Assembly (NCBI GenBank): GCA_023441625.1
Contig: JAEZOA010000060.1
Coordinates: forward strand, 4,351 to 68,350
Direction of reading: 5' to 3'
Length of the DNA: 64,000 nt
Source: Bacillota bacterium
GTDB lineage: Bacteria; Bacillota; Clostridia; Acetivibrionales; DSM-1351
Shown here: positions 36,594-46,061 of the stretch, one piece after another
How the letters are laid out: each line of letters opens with the position of its first letter
Position numbering within the stretch: position 1 is the stretch's first letter
The notes under the pieces: model-generated
What the model was told of the DNA's origin: nothing
Databases searched by the model: none
Seen by the model: only the letters and a program-made list of their open reading frames with translations
Made by a program: the position numbers and the translations under genes

Positions 36594-37643
36594 CTACTTA
36601 AGTGGAATTGTAACTGTATCTTTCTCTTTATCAAATTCATCAGTCCAATTATCTGCAGCCTGTAAAGTAAGTGTCGATGCCTCATCACTGATATCGGTTC
36701 CGCCAACACATATGAATATTGCACCTTGCTTGTTATAATAATCAGCCTGTGCATAAAGAATGACTTTATTCCCTAAATCATCATATCCAATCAAGTTTAT
36801 ATTTCCTATATCGCCATACCCCTTTCCTTTAGATGATTCATATTTTGATGCATATAATACTTTTTCATAGCTATTGGAAACAAACTTTTCAAATGTTATG
36901 CATCCATTATCATCATATTTCAGAACATCATCAAGCATAATAACTTTTGTATCCCTTGCAATTTTATCACCACTAGCCGCAAAATTAAATTCCCACTTAC
37001 CGCTGATTTCTTCACACTTCTCTCCACTACCCCTAGGCTTTTGAATCCTAGATATTGCAACCTTAAATATATGTTTCTTTTCCCAATCAATTTGACCTAT
37101 ATAATATTCAGTAATACGATTCTCTGTATAGTTATCTGTCTCCTGTCCAATACCACTTAAGCCTACAATTGGTACTTCTTTACCGTCCATAAAGATTTTT
37201 ATTGTATTATCTTTAGGATTATAACTGTTAACTTGATTAAAGTCGTATCCAGAGCCTATTCTATTTCCATATTCATCTCTTTTCATCTTAAGCCCATCTG
37301 AAATATTCATTGAGAGAATCAACTTCTCTTCAGATACAATTATATCATTCAAGGTTACAGTAATACCATTATCTGTCACAGAACCTCCAATGATGGTAGT
37401 ATAATCCTCTACAGTCTTATTCATTTCCATAATACTAGCAATCGACTGATAGGTATAAGCGAACACTTTTTGTCCTAATCCTGTCATAAAAACTGCAATT
37501 AACGCTATTGCCGCTATTCCTGCTGTAAAACCTTTCATTTCACTATTCATCCTGCTGTTTTTATTACTAATATTCAAAACTAGGCTTTCGTCAAAATGAA
37601 TATTTTTCATTCCGCTGTCCAGTGCTTTTTTAATATCATTCAT
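36594..37643 (-). CDS. Anti-sigma-like membrane protein (DUF4179 type)
   Basis: About 349 residues. A short cytoplasmic N-terminus is followed by one transmembrane segment (AGIAAIALIAVFMTGLGQ, ~45-62) and a large extracellular beta-rich domain. Its start overlaps the end of the ECF sigma gene, with AGGAGG nine bases upstream. The gene order sigma then single-pass protein is the usual arrangement for an anti-sigma factor that holds the sigma at the membrane. No zinc anti-sigma motif (HxxxCxxC) is seen, so the mechanism differs from ZAS proteins. Confidence 0.8.
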   Translation of the reverse strand: MNDIKKALDSGMKNIHFDESLVLNISNKNSRMNSEMKGFTAGIAAIALIAVFMTGLGQKVFAYTYQSIASIMEMNKTVEDYTTIIGGSVTDNGITVTLNDIIVSEEKLILSMNISDGLKMKRDEYGNRIGSGYDFNQVNSYNPKDNTIKIFMDGKEVPIVGLSGIGQETDNYTENRITEYYIGQIDWEKKHIFKVAISRIQKPRGSGEKCEEISGKWEFNFAASGDKIARDTKVIMLDDVLKYDDNGCITFEKFVSNSYEKVLYASKYESSKGKGYGDIGNINLIGYDDLGNKVILYAQADYYNKQGAIFICVGGTDISDEASTLTLQAADNWTDEFDKEKDTVTIPLK

Positions 37644-38172
37644 ACTGTCCATCCTCCTTAAAATTCAATTTCAGCTGTTCCCTTGCCCTAAACAGCCTGA
37701 CCTTTACGGCTGATTCCTTTAATTTCAAAACTTTTGAAATTTCAGCTATTGACATTTCCTGATAATAATATAGCAATATGACCTCTTTATACTTGGGTGT
37801 CAGTTTGCTTATCTCATCAAAAACCTCCTGCCTGTCCATGAGTCCATTATAGTCTGCATCATATATCAATTCATGAACATTATCAAAGTTCTGCCTCTTA
37901 TACCACCAACTTTTCAACTGATTCTTGCAAAGGTTAATGGCTATCTGCATAATCCATGTTTTTTCGGAGGATTCCTTTCTGAACTTATCATAGTGCTTCA
38001 TAACCCTGATAAATGTTTTCTGGGTAACATCCTCTGCCAAATGATAATCTTTCAGATAGAGATAACACATTCTTAAAACACTGTCTGCATACTTACCCAT
38101 TAATTCACTGACGTTCTCATTTGTTTGTTCTTCTATGGTTTTATCATTAATCGGTGTCAAAATATTATCCAT
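37636..38172 (-). CDS. ECF-family RNA polymerase sigma factor
   Basis: 178 residues with sigma region 2 (ADSVLRMCYLYLKDYHLAEDVTQKTF then RVMKHYDKF) and region 4 (LTPKYKEVILLYYYQEMSIAEISKVLKLKESAVKVRLFRAREQL). It directs polymerase to a small stress or envelope regulon, and is probably controlled by the overlapping DUF4179 gene and autoregulated. Its promoter motif cannot be defined from one example. Confidence 0.93.
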   Translation of the reverse strand: MDNILTPINDKTIEEQTNENVSELMGKYADSVLRMCYLYLKDYHLAEDVTQKTFIRVMKHYDKFRKESSEKTWIMQIAINLCKNQLKSWWYKRQNFDNVHELIYDADYNGLMDRQEVFDEISKLTPKYKEVILLYYYQEMSIAEISKVLKLKESAVKVRLFRAREQLKLNFKEDGQYE

Positions 38173-38258
38173 CTTGACCTCCTTTCTACTTATTAGACCA
38201 CTTCAAAAGAAAAAAGGTTACAAAAACACCTTATCAGTATTGCTGTTAGTATTTTTAA

Positions 38259-38287
38259 CAAAAATAAGGACTGACAAAGCAGTCCTT
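38259..38287 (-). terminator. Terminator downstream of the CPBP protease gene
   Basis: AAGGACTG-ACAAAG-CAGTCCTT; on the minus strand it is followed by ATTTTTG. It is 160 bases past the stop codon. Confidence 0.65.
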
Positions 38288-38448
38288 TCACTCTCTATAT
38301 AAATATTCTTCATTGCAATATTAAACTGATATTCAACACCCAACTATTTTACAACTTAACTCCATAAATTGGAATATTAATCGTGATATAAAGATTATGT
38401 ACTATGATTTTTTTACTCCACTAAATCAGATATCATCCTATATGTATA

Positions 38449-39618
38449 CTAATCAGCTTTTTTCAAGACATAGTACTGTGGGTTTTTATGAAAATACTTA
38501 TAGTCTCCCAATTTCCATTCAAAAATTAAATATTTTGAATTTCCAACAGTTTTAATTAGATATTTACTTGCAGTCTCATAACTCTTATTTATTATAAATC
38601 CCTTTGTCCATGTAAAATAACTATCAGTCATCCCTCCTTCACTAATATTAAACCCTTTGAAAAAAAGGTTTTCATATTTCAAACCAGTTTCAGTAGTAAA
38701 ATCCTCAATATTATTAATCAAATCTACACTTTTCCACACTCCGATTATATCCTTATCATTTTCAAAAGCTATATTTACATTATCCTTCACAGAAAAAATA
38801 TTAAGCAGCAATATTGCAGATATTATCAAGCCAATTATTGCACCTATCAGTATAGTAGCTTTTTTAATAATATTTTTAATACTATATTTAACTATAATGC
38901 CTTCATTAACTATAATATCAGGCTTTTTCAATTTAAGCTTCCTAAATCTTAAGCCAATGTATAGCCCAAATATTCCGAGTATTCCCACTGTTAAAATACT
39001 CGTTTCAGGTGTTCTTGATCCACCCGTAAAAAAGTTATTTTGAAAGTCAAAATTGAATAATGTTTTGTCAAGTAGTAATTTTTGAGCAATATTCCATGCC
39101 CAGTGAAACCCAACTGCGAACATAAGAGAATTAGTTTTAATTATGACAATACTCCAAAGCACAGCAACTAAACTAACGTTAATAAAACCAATAAAAAAGC
39201 TGCTACTTGCCGAATAACTAAGTAAATGTGGTAATGCAAATATTAATGTAGATATTATAATAGCCTTTCTTATGGAATACTTGTGCATCAGCCTTTGAAG
39301 CATATATCCTCGCATTATTGATTCTTCTAATAATGCAACCATTAACATAACAAAAAGTTGAGTCAGAAAATTATTTAAAATCAAATTAGTGCTGACAAAC
39401 TTATATGAAATAGTACCAAAACCGAATAGTACAACTAACAATGGATACAATGAAAAACTTAATAGGCCTATAATAAAGCCTTCTGAAAGCAATTTCCACC
39501 CTCTAGTATCCAAATGAACTAAAAAGGACTTAATACCTTCATTATGTATTTTCTTTCTAAAAATTACTACTAAGGCTAAAACAGTAAATCTTATAAGCAC
39601 TCCAACAATTCCATTCAT
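38449..39618 (-). CDS. CPBP intramembrane metalloprotease fused to a C-terminal extracytoplasmic domain
   Basis: 389 residues. Several transmembrane helices carry the CPBP/Abi motifs EESIMRGYMLQRL (EExxxR), an ALPHLL histidine and GFHWAWN. After a last helix (~265-285) there is a ~100-residue domain with GVWKSVDLINNIEDF, FTWTKGFIINK and YFHKNPQYYVLKK. It resembles, from memory, the C-terminal region attached to some BlaR1-like proteins. CPBP proteases act in bacteriocin immunity or membrane protein processing; the role here is unknown. Confidence 0.82.
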   Translation of the reverse strand: MNGIVGVLIRFTVLALVVIFRKKIHNEGIKSFLVHLDTRGWKLLSEGFIIGLLSFSLYPLLVVLFGFGTISYKFVSTNLILNNFLTQLFVMLMVALLEESIMRGYMLQRLMHKYSIRKAIIISTLIFALPHLLSYSASSSFFIGFINVSLVAVLWSIVIIKTNSLMFAVGFHWAWNIAQKLLLDKTLFNFDFQNNFFTGGSRTPETSILTVGILGIFGLYIGLRFRKLKLKKPDIIVNEGIIVKYSIKNIIKKATILIGAIIGLIISAILLLNIFSVKDNVNIAFENDKDIIGVWKSVDLINNIEDFTTETGLKYENLFFKGFNISEGGMTDSYFTWTKGFIINKSYETASKYLIKTVGNSKYLIFEWKLGDYKYFHKNPQYYVLKKAD

Positions 39619-40066
39619 ATGTTAACTAATCCCTTCTATCATTTTCTTTAGAATTCCATATTAAGTTATGCACTACACAATAAAGAACAAATATTATCAA
39701 TACCCTATTTTACCATATATAACCATAATTAAACACAAAAATAGTATATTAAGCTAATACTATCAATGTATCAATGTAACTCGCTCTTTAAAAAATGTAG
39801 AAACAGTATATGTACCAAGTTTTCTGATATTTCTTTAAGAGTATCTGGACTCCTGACCCTCGACACTTAAAAGCTGACTTAGATTTACGTTTATATATAG
39901 CCTCTGCTTATGCCTTACCTATTTTCATAAGCATTTTTACTATTCTATTATAAAATCGAGCATAGATGACGTCCTTTCTATATGAATTAATAGGTGTTAC
40001 ATGTCTTTCACAATTTGTTCTATACTGATATACAAGCTACTCATTTTGCGGCTGAACTGAAGGCAT
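39619..40066. other. Gene-free stretch between the CPBP and hydrolase genes
   Basis: No supported gene. One minus-strand reading at about 39910-40030 (containing RTNCER and PINSYRKD) looks faintly like an eroded transposase end, but it has no start, inverted repeats or partner sequence. Confidence 0.4.
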
Positions 40067-40108
40067 AAAAATACCGTAGATTCATTTCTGAATAATACGG
40101 TATTTTTT
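40067..40108. terminator. Intrinsic terminator after the alpha/beta hydrolase gene
   Basis: AAAAATACCGTA pairs with TACGGTATTTTTT around a 17-base loop. It has U-runs in both directions. Confidence 0.85.
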
Positions 40109-40148
40109 CATTTTAAATATTGTTTATGACCCTTTACATTGCAAAAAC

Positions 40149-40961
40149 TTATTCTTCAATAAATTTAACTAATTCGTCGTTAAATTTGTCGCGTTCATCG
40201 TAGAAAGTCGCATGTCCACTGAATTTAAATGGTATAAGTATTGAGGTTTTAATAATTTGGTTTTGTACTTCACCTAGTGAAAATGGAACAACTTTGTCAT
40301 GGATGCCATGAATAATTAAAGTTGGAACATTTATTGTTCCAAGATCAGAAAATAATACTTCATTTATCCAAGTATTTGCAATAGCTGCCGTTGACCATCC
40401 TGCTGCCTGTAATCCTAACTGGAAGAACCAATCTGATAATGCTTCACTTATACGCTGGTAGAAAAATATATCACCGAAATCCCGAAGCATTTTAGGTCGA
40501 TCATTATATGTTCCTTGAATAATTTGTAGAACTACTTCTTTGTCTATACCATAAGGAAAATTAGGACGCTTTATAAGACTGGGAGCAGCCGCATCAAAAA
40601 GAGCAAGTTTCGACACACCATATCCGCTGTGTCTAGCCATGTATCTTATTGCAATAGCTCCACCTGTTGAATGTCCTCCAAGTGTGAAATGTTGTAGTTT
40701 AAGTGCATCAACCACACATCGAACATCATCGGCCAATCGATTATAATCATATCCGCCCCAAGGCCTATCTGAGTTACCGAAACCTCTTGTATCTATTCCT
40801 ATACATCTGTATCCCATCTTTGGTAGCTGGTTAAACTGATATTCAAACAACTTATTGCTTCCAGGCCAGCCATGTAGAAATAAGATTGTCTTCATTCCCC
40901 TTGGGTTAAGGTCCTCTACGTAGATGTTTACATTTGCTTCAACAGTAACATAGTATCCCAC
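40149..40961 (-). CDS. Alpha/beta hydrolase
   Basis: About 270 residues. The oxyanion loop is LFLHGWPGSNK, the nucleophile elbow GGHSTGGAIA, the acid Asp is in HGIHDKVVPF and the catalytic His in FSGHATFYDERDKFND. It is close to chloroperoxidase/epoxide-hydrolase-like esterases. GGAGG five bases before a GTG at 40961 is a better start than the ATG that overlaps the ribosome site. Substrate unknown; own terminator downstream. Confidence 0.88.
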   Translation of the reverse strand: MGYYVTVEANVNIYVEDLNPRGMKTILFLHGWPGSNKLFEYQFNQLPKMGYRCIGIDTRGFGNSDRPWGGYDYNRLADDVRCVVDALKLQHFTLGGHSTGGAIAIRYMARHSGYGVSKLALFDAAAPSLIKRPNFPYGIDKEVVLQIIQGTYNDRPKMLRDFGDIFFYQRISEALSDWFFQLGLQAAGWSTAAIANTWINEVLFSDLGTINVPTLIIHGIHDKVVPFSLGEVQNQIIKTSILIPFKFSGHATFYDERDKFNDELVKFIEE

Positions 40962-41169
40962 AAATACCTCCAAATAATAAATTTCTTCATTATAATATCT
41001 ATTCTCTTGAACATATAATTATGAATGAATAAACTGATTAAAAATAAAATAAAGGTATCACTTTAAATTTTTAATTACTACAAATGGGTCAGATCCGTAT
41101 GTACCAACAAAAATAATTCATCCAATAACTCTGTCTATGTATCATACTTGTATCAACTGAGTCAATTTC

Positions 41170-43671
41170 TCACTCTTTAATTTCGACAAAACCTATATTA
41201 TATGTTTTAGCATATGTATATGCCGCAGAATCTTTGTACCCAAAGATGTTGAAATTAGGATTTGTATTTGAAAACGGAAAAAAGTCAATTGTTGTAACAC
41301 TTTTTGGGATTGTGGCACTCATTAAGCTTAAACAGCCATCAAATGCACTTTCGCCTAAGGTCGTTACACCTTCAGGAATATTTATATTTTTAAGGCTCGA
41401 GCAGTTCCAAAATGCAAAATTACCAATTTTCGTAACGCTATCAGGTATGATTATTTTTGTTAAGTTATTACAATACTCAAATGCATGGTCACTAATTACA
41501 GTCAAACCATCAGGAAGAGTTATACTTACTAAGCCTGAGCAACTAGAGAATGCTCCATTCCCAATACTAAGTACACTTTTAGGTAATATTATATTCTTTA
41601 CACTGACACAGTAAGAAAAGGCATCTCTTCCAATGTTCTTAACACCTTCATTTATTGTAATATCCGACAGATTTAAGCACGACATAAATGCGTAATTGCC
41701 TATTGAAGATACATTTTGGGGAATTATAACTTTATTCAAACCATAACATGCAAAAAATGCATTATTACCAATTTTTGTCACGCTTTTAGGGATATTTATT
41801 GTTTTTAAGCTATAACATTCTCTAAAAGTTTCATTGCAAATTTCAGTTAAGCCATTAGATAAAGTTAAGTCTGTAAGACTAGAGCACCATGCAAAAGCAT
41901 GATTATCAATATATGTGACACTATTAGGTATAGAAATGCTTTTAATCCTTGAACATGTTGAAAATGCACTTTGGGCTACTTTGGTCACGCCTTTAGGTAT
42001 TGTATATTGACTATCCGCTTTGCCAGCTGGATAACATATAAGTTCGGTTATTTTTTTATTAAAGAGAATACCATTTTTAGATGCATAGTTCTTATTTTCA
42101 GAACTTACATTTATACTCGTTAATGACCCACAGGCTAAAAATACATCACTTCCAATACTTTTAACATTTTTTGTAATAGTTATACTTGTTAAGGCACAAC
42201 GTTTAAATGCATTATCACCAATAGTCGTAACACTATTAGGAATATTTATAATTGATAAACTGTTGCAGCGTTCAAATGCACTATTGTCAATTATTTTAAC
42301 AGAATTGGGTATGGTTATTTTTTTAAGGCTTCTACAATCACAAAATATTTCTTTACCAATTGTACTAATCCCTTTTGGCAGATTTACATTTGTCAAATTA
42401 TAGCAATTACCAAAAGCTCTATCCCCTATTTTTGTCACACTATTTGGAATATTCACACTATTGAGCATGCTATTAGCAAATGCACCTTTGCCTATGCTTT
42501 TCATACCATTTTGTATCGTTATTTTAGTTAAGCTACAACCATCAAGTGCCATATCTCTAATGCTTGTAACACTTTTAGGTATACTATAGTTCGAGCCTTT
42601 CTTTGCCTTAGGATAGCAAATAAGCTCTGTCATGCTTTTATTAAATAAAACTCCGTCTTTCGATATATAATTTTTGTTTTTTACATTAACATCTATTTTT
42701 GATAATTTATCACAATTAGTAAACGCCAAATCACCAATTTTTGTTACACTACTTGGGATTGTAATGCTTGTTAATTTATAGCAACAATCAAAGGTGTTAT
42801 CCCCAATAGTTATGACATTGTTAGGAAGGGTTATTTGAGATAATTCAAAGCAATATTGAAATGCGCCATCACCTATTGATTCTATATTATTTGAAAGAGT
42901 TATTTTTGAAAGTTGGTTACAGCTTTTAAATGCATTATCTCCAATCATTGTTACACTATCTGGAATAGTTATGCTTTTCAAAGTTGAGAAATTCTCAAAC
43001 GCACTAGCTCCAATTATTTTAACGCTATTTGGGATAGTGCAATCTCTATTTTGTTTCGAACACCAAATAAGCTCTGTCATGTTCTTATTAAAAAGGATAC
43101 CATCTTTTCCAAAATAATATTGGTTATCCAAATCAACATCTATATTTTTTAAATTGTAACATTCAGAAAAAGCACCCCCTTTAATTATAGCTACACTGTC
43201 TGGGATGTTTATATTTTCTATTTGATAACTCAAAAAAGCACCTGCGTCAATAGTCTTAACAGTGTTAGGGATAGTAAAATCTTTATCTACCCTTCCTTTT
43301 GCATAACAGATAATTTCTGTAACATCTTTATTGTAAAGAACTCCATCTTTTGATGAATAATTTTTATTTGAGGCAACAACATAGATGCTTTTAAGGAAAT
43401 TACATTTTGAAAACACCTTAATATCAATAGCTGCTACACTTTTGGATATAGTTATATTTTCAATTTCATTGAATTCAGCAAAGGCGTCTTCCTTAATACT
43501 CTTCACATTATCAGGAATAACTACAGTATCGCTATTTCCAGTATATTTTACAAGCACTCCGTCAATAATTTCAAAATCTGTTTCACTTGCCAAGGCATTT
43601 GCAGGTAATACTAAAAATACTACTAACATAATAATTAGAATACTACTAAAAATCATAATTGGTTTTTTCAT
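41170..43671 (-). CDS. Secreted BspA-like leucine-rich-repeat protein
   Basis: 833 residues. A signal peptide (MKKPIMIFSSILIIMLVVFL to VLPANALA) is followed by roughly thirty ~23-residue LRR_5 repeats of the type IPNSVTKIGDRAFGNCYNLT, interrupted by three or four KNYxSKDGVLFNKxxTELICYP-type inserts. The C-terminal AAYTYAKTYNIGFVEI is typical of such proteins. No sortase motif, SLH or dockerin domain is visible, so it is probably released or held loosely at the surface. BspA-type repeats mediate adhesion or protein binding. The internal repeats make the gene prone to recombination. Confidence 0.9.
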   Translation of the reverse strand: MKKPIMIFSSILIIMLVVFLVLPANALASETDFEIIDGVLVKYTGNSDTVVIPDNVKSIKEDAFAEFNEIENITISKSVAAIDIKVFSKCNFLKSIYVVASNKNYSSKDGVLYNKDVTEIICYAKGRVDKDFTIPNTVKTIDAGAFLSYQIENINIPDSVAIIKGGAFSECYNLKNIDVDLDNQYYFGKDGILFNKNMTELIWCSKQNRDCTIPNSVKIIGASAFENFSTLKSITIPDSVTMIGDNAFKSCNQLSKITLSNNIESIGDGAFQYCFELSQITLPNNVITIGDNTFDCCYKLTSITIPSSVTKIGDLAFTNCDKLSKIDVNVKNKNYISKDGVLFNKSMTELICYPKAKKGSNYSIPKSVTSIRDMALDGCSLTKITIQNGMKSIGKGAFANSMLNSVNIPNSVTKIGDRAFGNCYNLTNVNLPKGISTIGKEIFCDCRSLKKITIPNSVKIIDNSAFERCNSLSIINIPNSVTTIGDNAFKRCALTSITITKNVKSIGSDVFLACGSLTSINVSSENKNYASKNGILFNKKITELICYPAGKADSQYTIPKGVTKVAQSAFSTCSRIKSISIPNSVTYIDNHAFAWCSSLTDLTLSNGLTEICNETFRECYSLKTINIPKSVTKIGNNAFFACYGLNKVIIPQNVSSIGNYAFMSCLNLSDITINEGVKNIGRDAFSYCVSVKNIILPKSVLSIGNGAFSSCSGLVSITLPDGLTVISDHAFEYCNNLTKIIIPDSVTKIGNFAFWNCSSLKNINIPEGVTTLGESAFDGCLSLMSATIPKSVTTIDFFPFSNTNPNFNIFGYKDSAAYTYAKTYNIGFVEIKE

Positions 43672-43838
43672 TGTTATTCCCTCACTTAAGTAAGATTTAT
43701 CCCCAAAACATCCTTTTGCTTTTCTAATGTATCTAATTTATGCAATCATAAACTTTGATAGTATTATTTATATTATATAAATTTTTTGCTATATTTACTA
43801 TACTTTTACATTAAAGCATCTATCTGAATCATGAAAAA

Positions 43839-43898
43839 ATCGCCTGGCTGATATAGCTGGATTATTGGTTCAGAGAGTATAAGGTCAACATAGTTTGA
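43839..43898 (+). pseudogene. Relic of an asnB 3' end
   Basis: In one frame it reads IAWLI*LDYWFREYKVNIV*, nearly identical to the asnB C-terminus IAWLIQLDYWFKEYGVRIV, with the Gln codon changed to TAG. Only this terminal segment remains; the upstream 160 bases are AT-rich with no further similarity seen. It is therefore the scar of a deleted or decayed second asparagine synthetase gene in the ~320-base gap between the LRR and M16 genes. Confidence 0.8.
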
Positions 43899-43910
43899 AA
43901 ATAACTAAGA

Positions 43911-43952
43911 AAGCTGCCTACAATAATGCTTTTAACATTACCCAGACAGCTT
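43911..43952 (-). terminator. Terminator downstream of the M16 protease gene
   Basis: AAGCTGCCT with AGACAGCTT, and an inner TAATG/CATTA pairing; followed on the minus strand by TTCTTAGTTATTTTC. The U-run is weak. Confidence 0.55.
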
Positions 43953-43994
43953 CCATTAATAAGTTTTTTCTGTACACCAAATTAAGCTTGCTAC

Positions 43995-46043
43995 TTATTT
44001 CCCAGTCAATTTATTTACCAAATCTGCTAGAATAGCCTGAATATCTGCAGCAGTAACCTCTGCCTTAGGATTAAAGTTTCCCTTGTCATCTAGTTTTATG
44101 ACACCTGAATTTACTACTGCCTTGACTTTATCCTTTGCATACGAGCTTACAGCATCTAAATCAGATATTTTTGTTTCATTACCACTCAATTGCATTCCAT
44201 TCATGCTAGCTATTTTGTATATGATTATTGCAAGCTGCTCCTTTGTAAGCTTATCATTCTCGTGATAATTGCCCTTGCCATCACCAGTTAATAATCCCTG
44301 TTGCTTAGCAACTTCCAATGGGTTTGGAACACCTTGCAGTACAATTTCAAACAACTGTGCTCTTGTTAAGGCTTCCTTTGTACCTTGGTCTATTGAAATT
44401 ATCGTATCATAAAGTTCTTTATTTTCAGTTAATTTCTGTAAGCTACCTACGGTTGAGTAGGCTCCATTTTTCAAGAAATTTTCAACCATCACCGATGAGT
44501 CTTTTACATCCTGAACAGTAACTGATTTAATTTCTCTTAGAATCTTTAAGTAGTCTTCTGTAGAATTCCCTGAAAGATACCTAAACATTTCATATTGAGC
44601 CCCCACCAGCTCACCACTAGGCTTAGAATAATCACTAAAGGCTTTAAGTATGAATCTGTCTAATTCCTCTTGCTTAAGCTCTATGTCTTTTAAGAACTTA
44701 GGTAATCCCTCATATATTTCAAAGGTCTCCTTGATTTTAGGATCACGATAGGATGCTACTAATAATCCGTTTGAACTAAAACTTACTATATTGTCGTAAG
44801 CTCCATTTCCAAATCTGATTTTTGGTGTAGTATAGTTTTCATTTATTAGAGATTGGATTGGAGTATATTTACCACTAAAAGTAGTCCCCATTTTTTCATA
44901 GGTAGAGGATATCATGTTATATTGCACAGTTGATTCTATTGCAATACCTTCTCTAAGTGCAGGCTTTGGAAGTTTTGAATAATCCTGTTTAGTTATCGGT
45001 TTAGCAGGTAATGCATCTGTTATTCCCTTAATTGTGTTTTCATATTTGCTTATATGGCTTTTATTTCCTGAAAAACCAACTACCATACCAGACTTATTAA
45101 GCACCAGCTTGCTAATTCCCTCCAGCTCAGTGATAACAGACTTAGAATCCGAAACCAATGTTTTTTCTAATTGTGTTAAAAAATTATAGTATTCTATGCC
45201 AGAAATATAGCTTTGGTAATTTATACTGTCATCAAATTGGGAGAGACTTCTATTTATCTGAAGATTTATAGGTCCGTTTGTAAATGAAGTCTTCAAATTT
45301 GCTATTTCTGATTTAACCTTACTTAATATATCTTCACTATTATCAAATTTAGTATTTAAAAGAATATCTTTTACCAGTTCTACCTGTTTGTCATATTCAC
45401 CTATCAAACCCGTCCAGGAAGCTGACAAATATGGTGTATATTGCTTACTGTCCTTTTGCTTAATTGCAGTTAATGCAAAACCAGCACCATTTAAATATCT
45501 AAGATTTATTGTGTTTAGCTGCTCATTAGTATATGTTTTAGTGTCAAGACTACCTAATAAGCTGGTGTACAGCTGTAAATAGTGAAGCTTTTCCATTGGC
45601 ACAGAGGATGTATCTAGTAATATAAAAGTATTTTGTGTCTCTCCAACACCTGCTTCTGCTGATAGAAGTCTAACTCCATCAGCTTCAATTTTTTCATTTA
45701 TCTTGTAGGTTTTAACCTCTTCAGGCAAATCTGCTACCTTAACTACCTGCAAATCCTCGATTACAGCTTTATCAGTTTCCTTAGTATTCCATTCATTATA
45801 TAACTTAGTATCAGAAACTATTTTTTCTATTTCTTCCTTGCTCATAGAAGCCTTTAAATCTGATAAGTATTTTTCATCACTCTTTGCCTGTTTCTCTGCA
45901 AGTCCCGCTTCAGGAATAGTTGTGACCAATGCAGCGTGGTTATTATTTACTATATACTTTATTAGCAAGTTCTCAATATAATTGCCTTTTGCTTTGGTTC
46001 CTATATTTTTAATGTTTTGAATCACATTGCTTAAATACTTCAA
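43995..46043 (-). CDS. C-terminal part of an M16-type metalloprotease with SLH-like end (separated by an in-frame stop)
   Basis: 682 codons in the same frame as the upstream ORF, separated only by TAA at 46062-46064. It contains the second half of a PreP-like M16C protease (the associated domain and the two inactive M16 repeats), then an SLH-like stretch (NPLEVAKQQGLLTGDGKGNYHENDKLTKEQ split by short gaps) that could bind the cell wall. The first possible start is a TTG at 46043 with a poor GGGGAAG site. Alone it has no signal peptide, so it would not be exported. It is most likely a fragment of one interrupted gene. Confidence 0.72.
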   Translation of the reverse strand: MKYLSNVIQNIKNIGTKAKGNYIENLLIKYIVNNNHAALVTTIPEAGLAEKQAKSDEKYLSDLKASMSKEEIEKIVSDTKLYNEWNTKETDKAVIEDLQVVKVADLPEEVKTYKINEKIEADGVRLLSAEAGVGETQNTFILLDTSSVPMEKLHYLQLYTSLLGSLDTKTYTNEQLNTINLRYLNGAGFALTAIKQKDSKQYTPYLSASWTGLIGEYDKQVELVKDILLNTKFDNSEDILSKVKSEIANLKTSFTNGPINLQINRSLSQFDDSINYQSYISGIEYYNFLTQLEKTLVSDSKSVITELEGISKLVLNKSGMVVGFSGNKSHISKYENTIKGITDALPAKPITKQDYSKLPKPALREGIAIESTVQYNMISSTYEKMGTTFSGKYTPIQSLINENYTTPKIRFGNGAYDNIVSFSSNGLLVASYRDPKIKETFEIYEGLPKFLKDIELKQEELDRFILKAFSDYSKPSGELVGAQYEMFRYLSGNSTEDYLKILREIKSVTVQDVKDSSVMVENFLKNGAYSTVGSLQKLTENKELYDTIISIDQGTKEALTRAQLFEIVLQGVPNPLEVAKQQGLLTGDGKGNYHENDKLTKEQLAIIIYKIASMNGMQLSGNETKISDLDAVSSYAKDKVKAVVNSGVIKLDDKGNFNPKAEVTAADIQAILADLVNKLTGK

Positions 46044-46061
46044 ATTACCAGAACTTCCCCA

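Noticed and set aside
37620..37665. Overlap of ECF sigma and anti-sigma genes as a frameshift or fusion
   Set aside because: Both have proper stop and start signals with AGGAGG; this is ordinary translational overlap.
39900..40040. Minus-strand reading with RTNCER and PINSYRKD as a transposase relic
   Set aside because: Too short, no start, no inverted repeats and no second segment supporting it.
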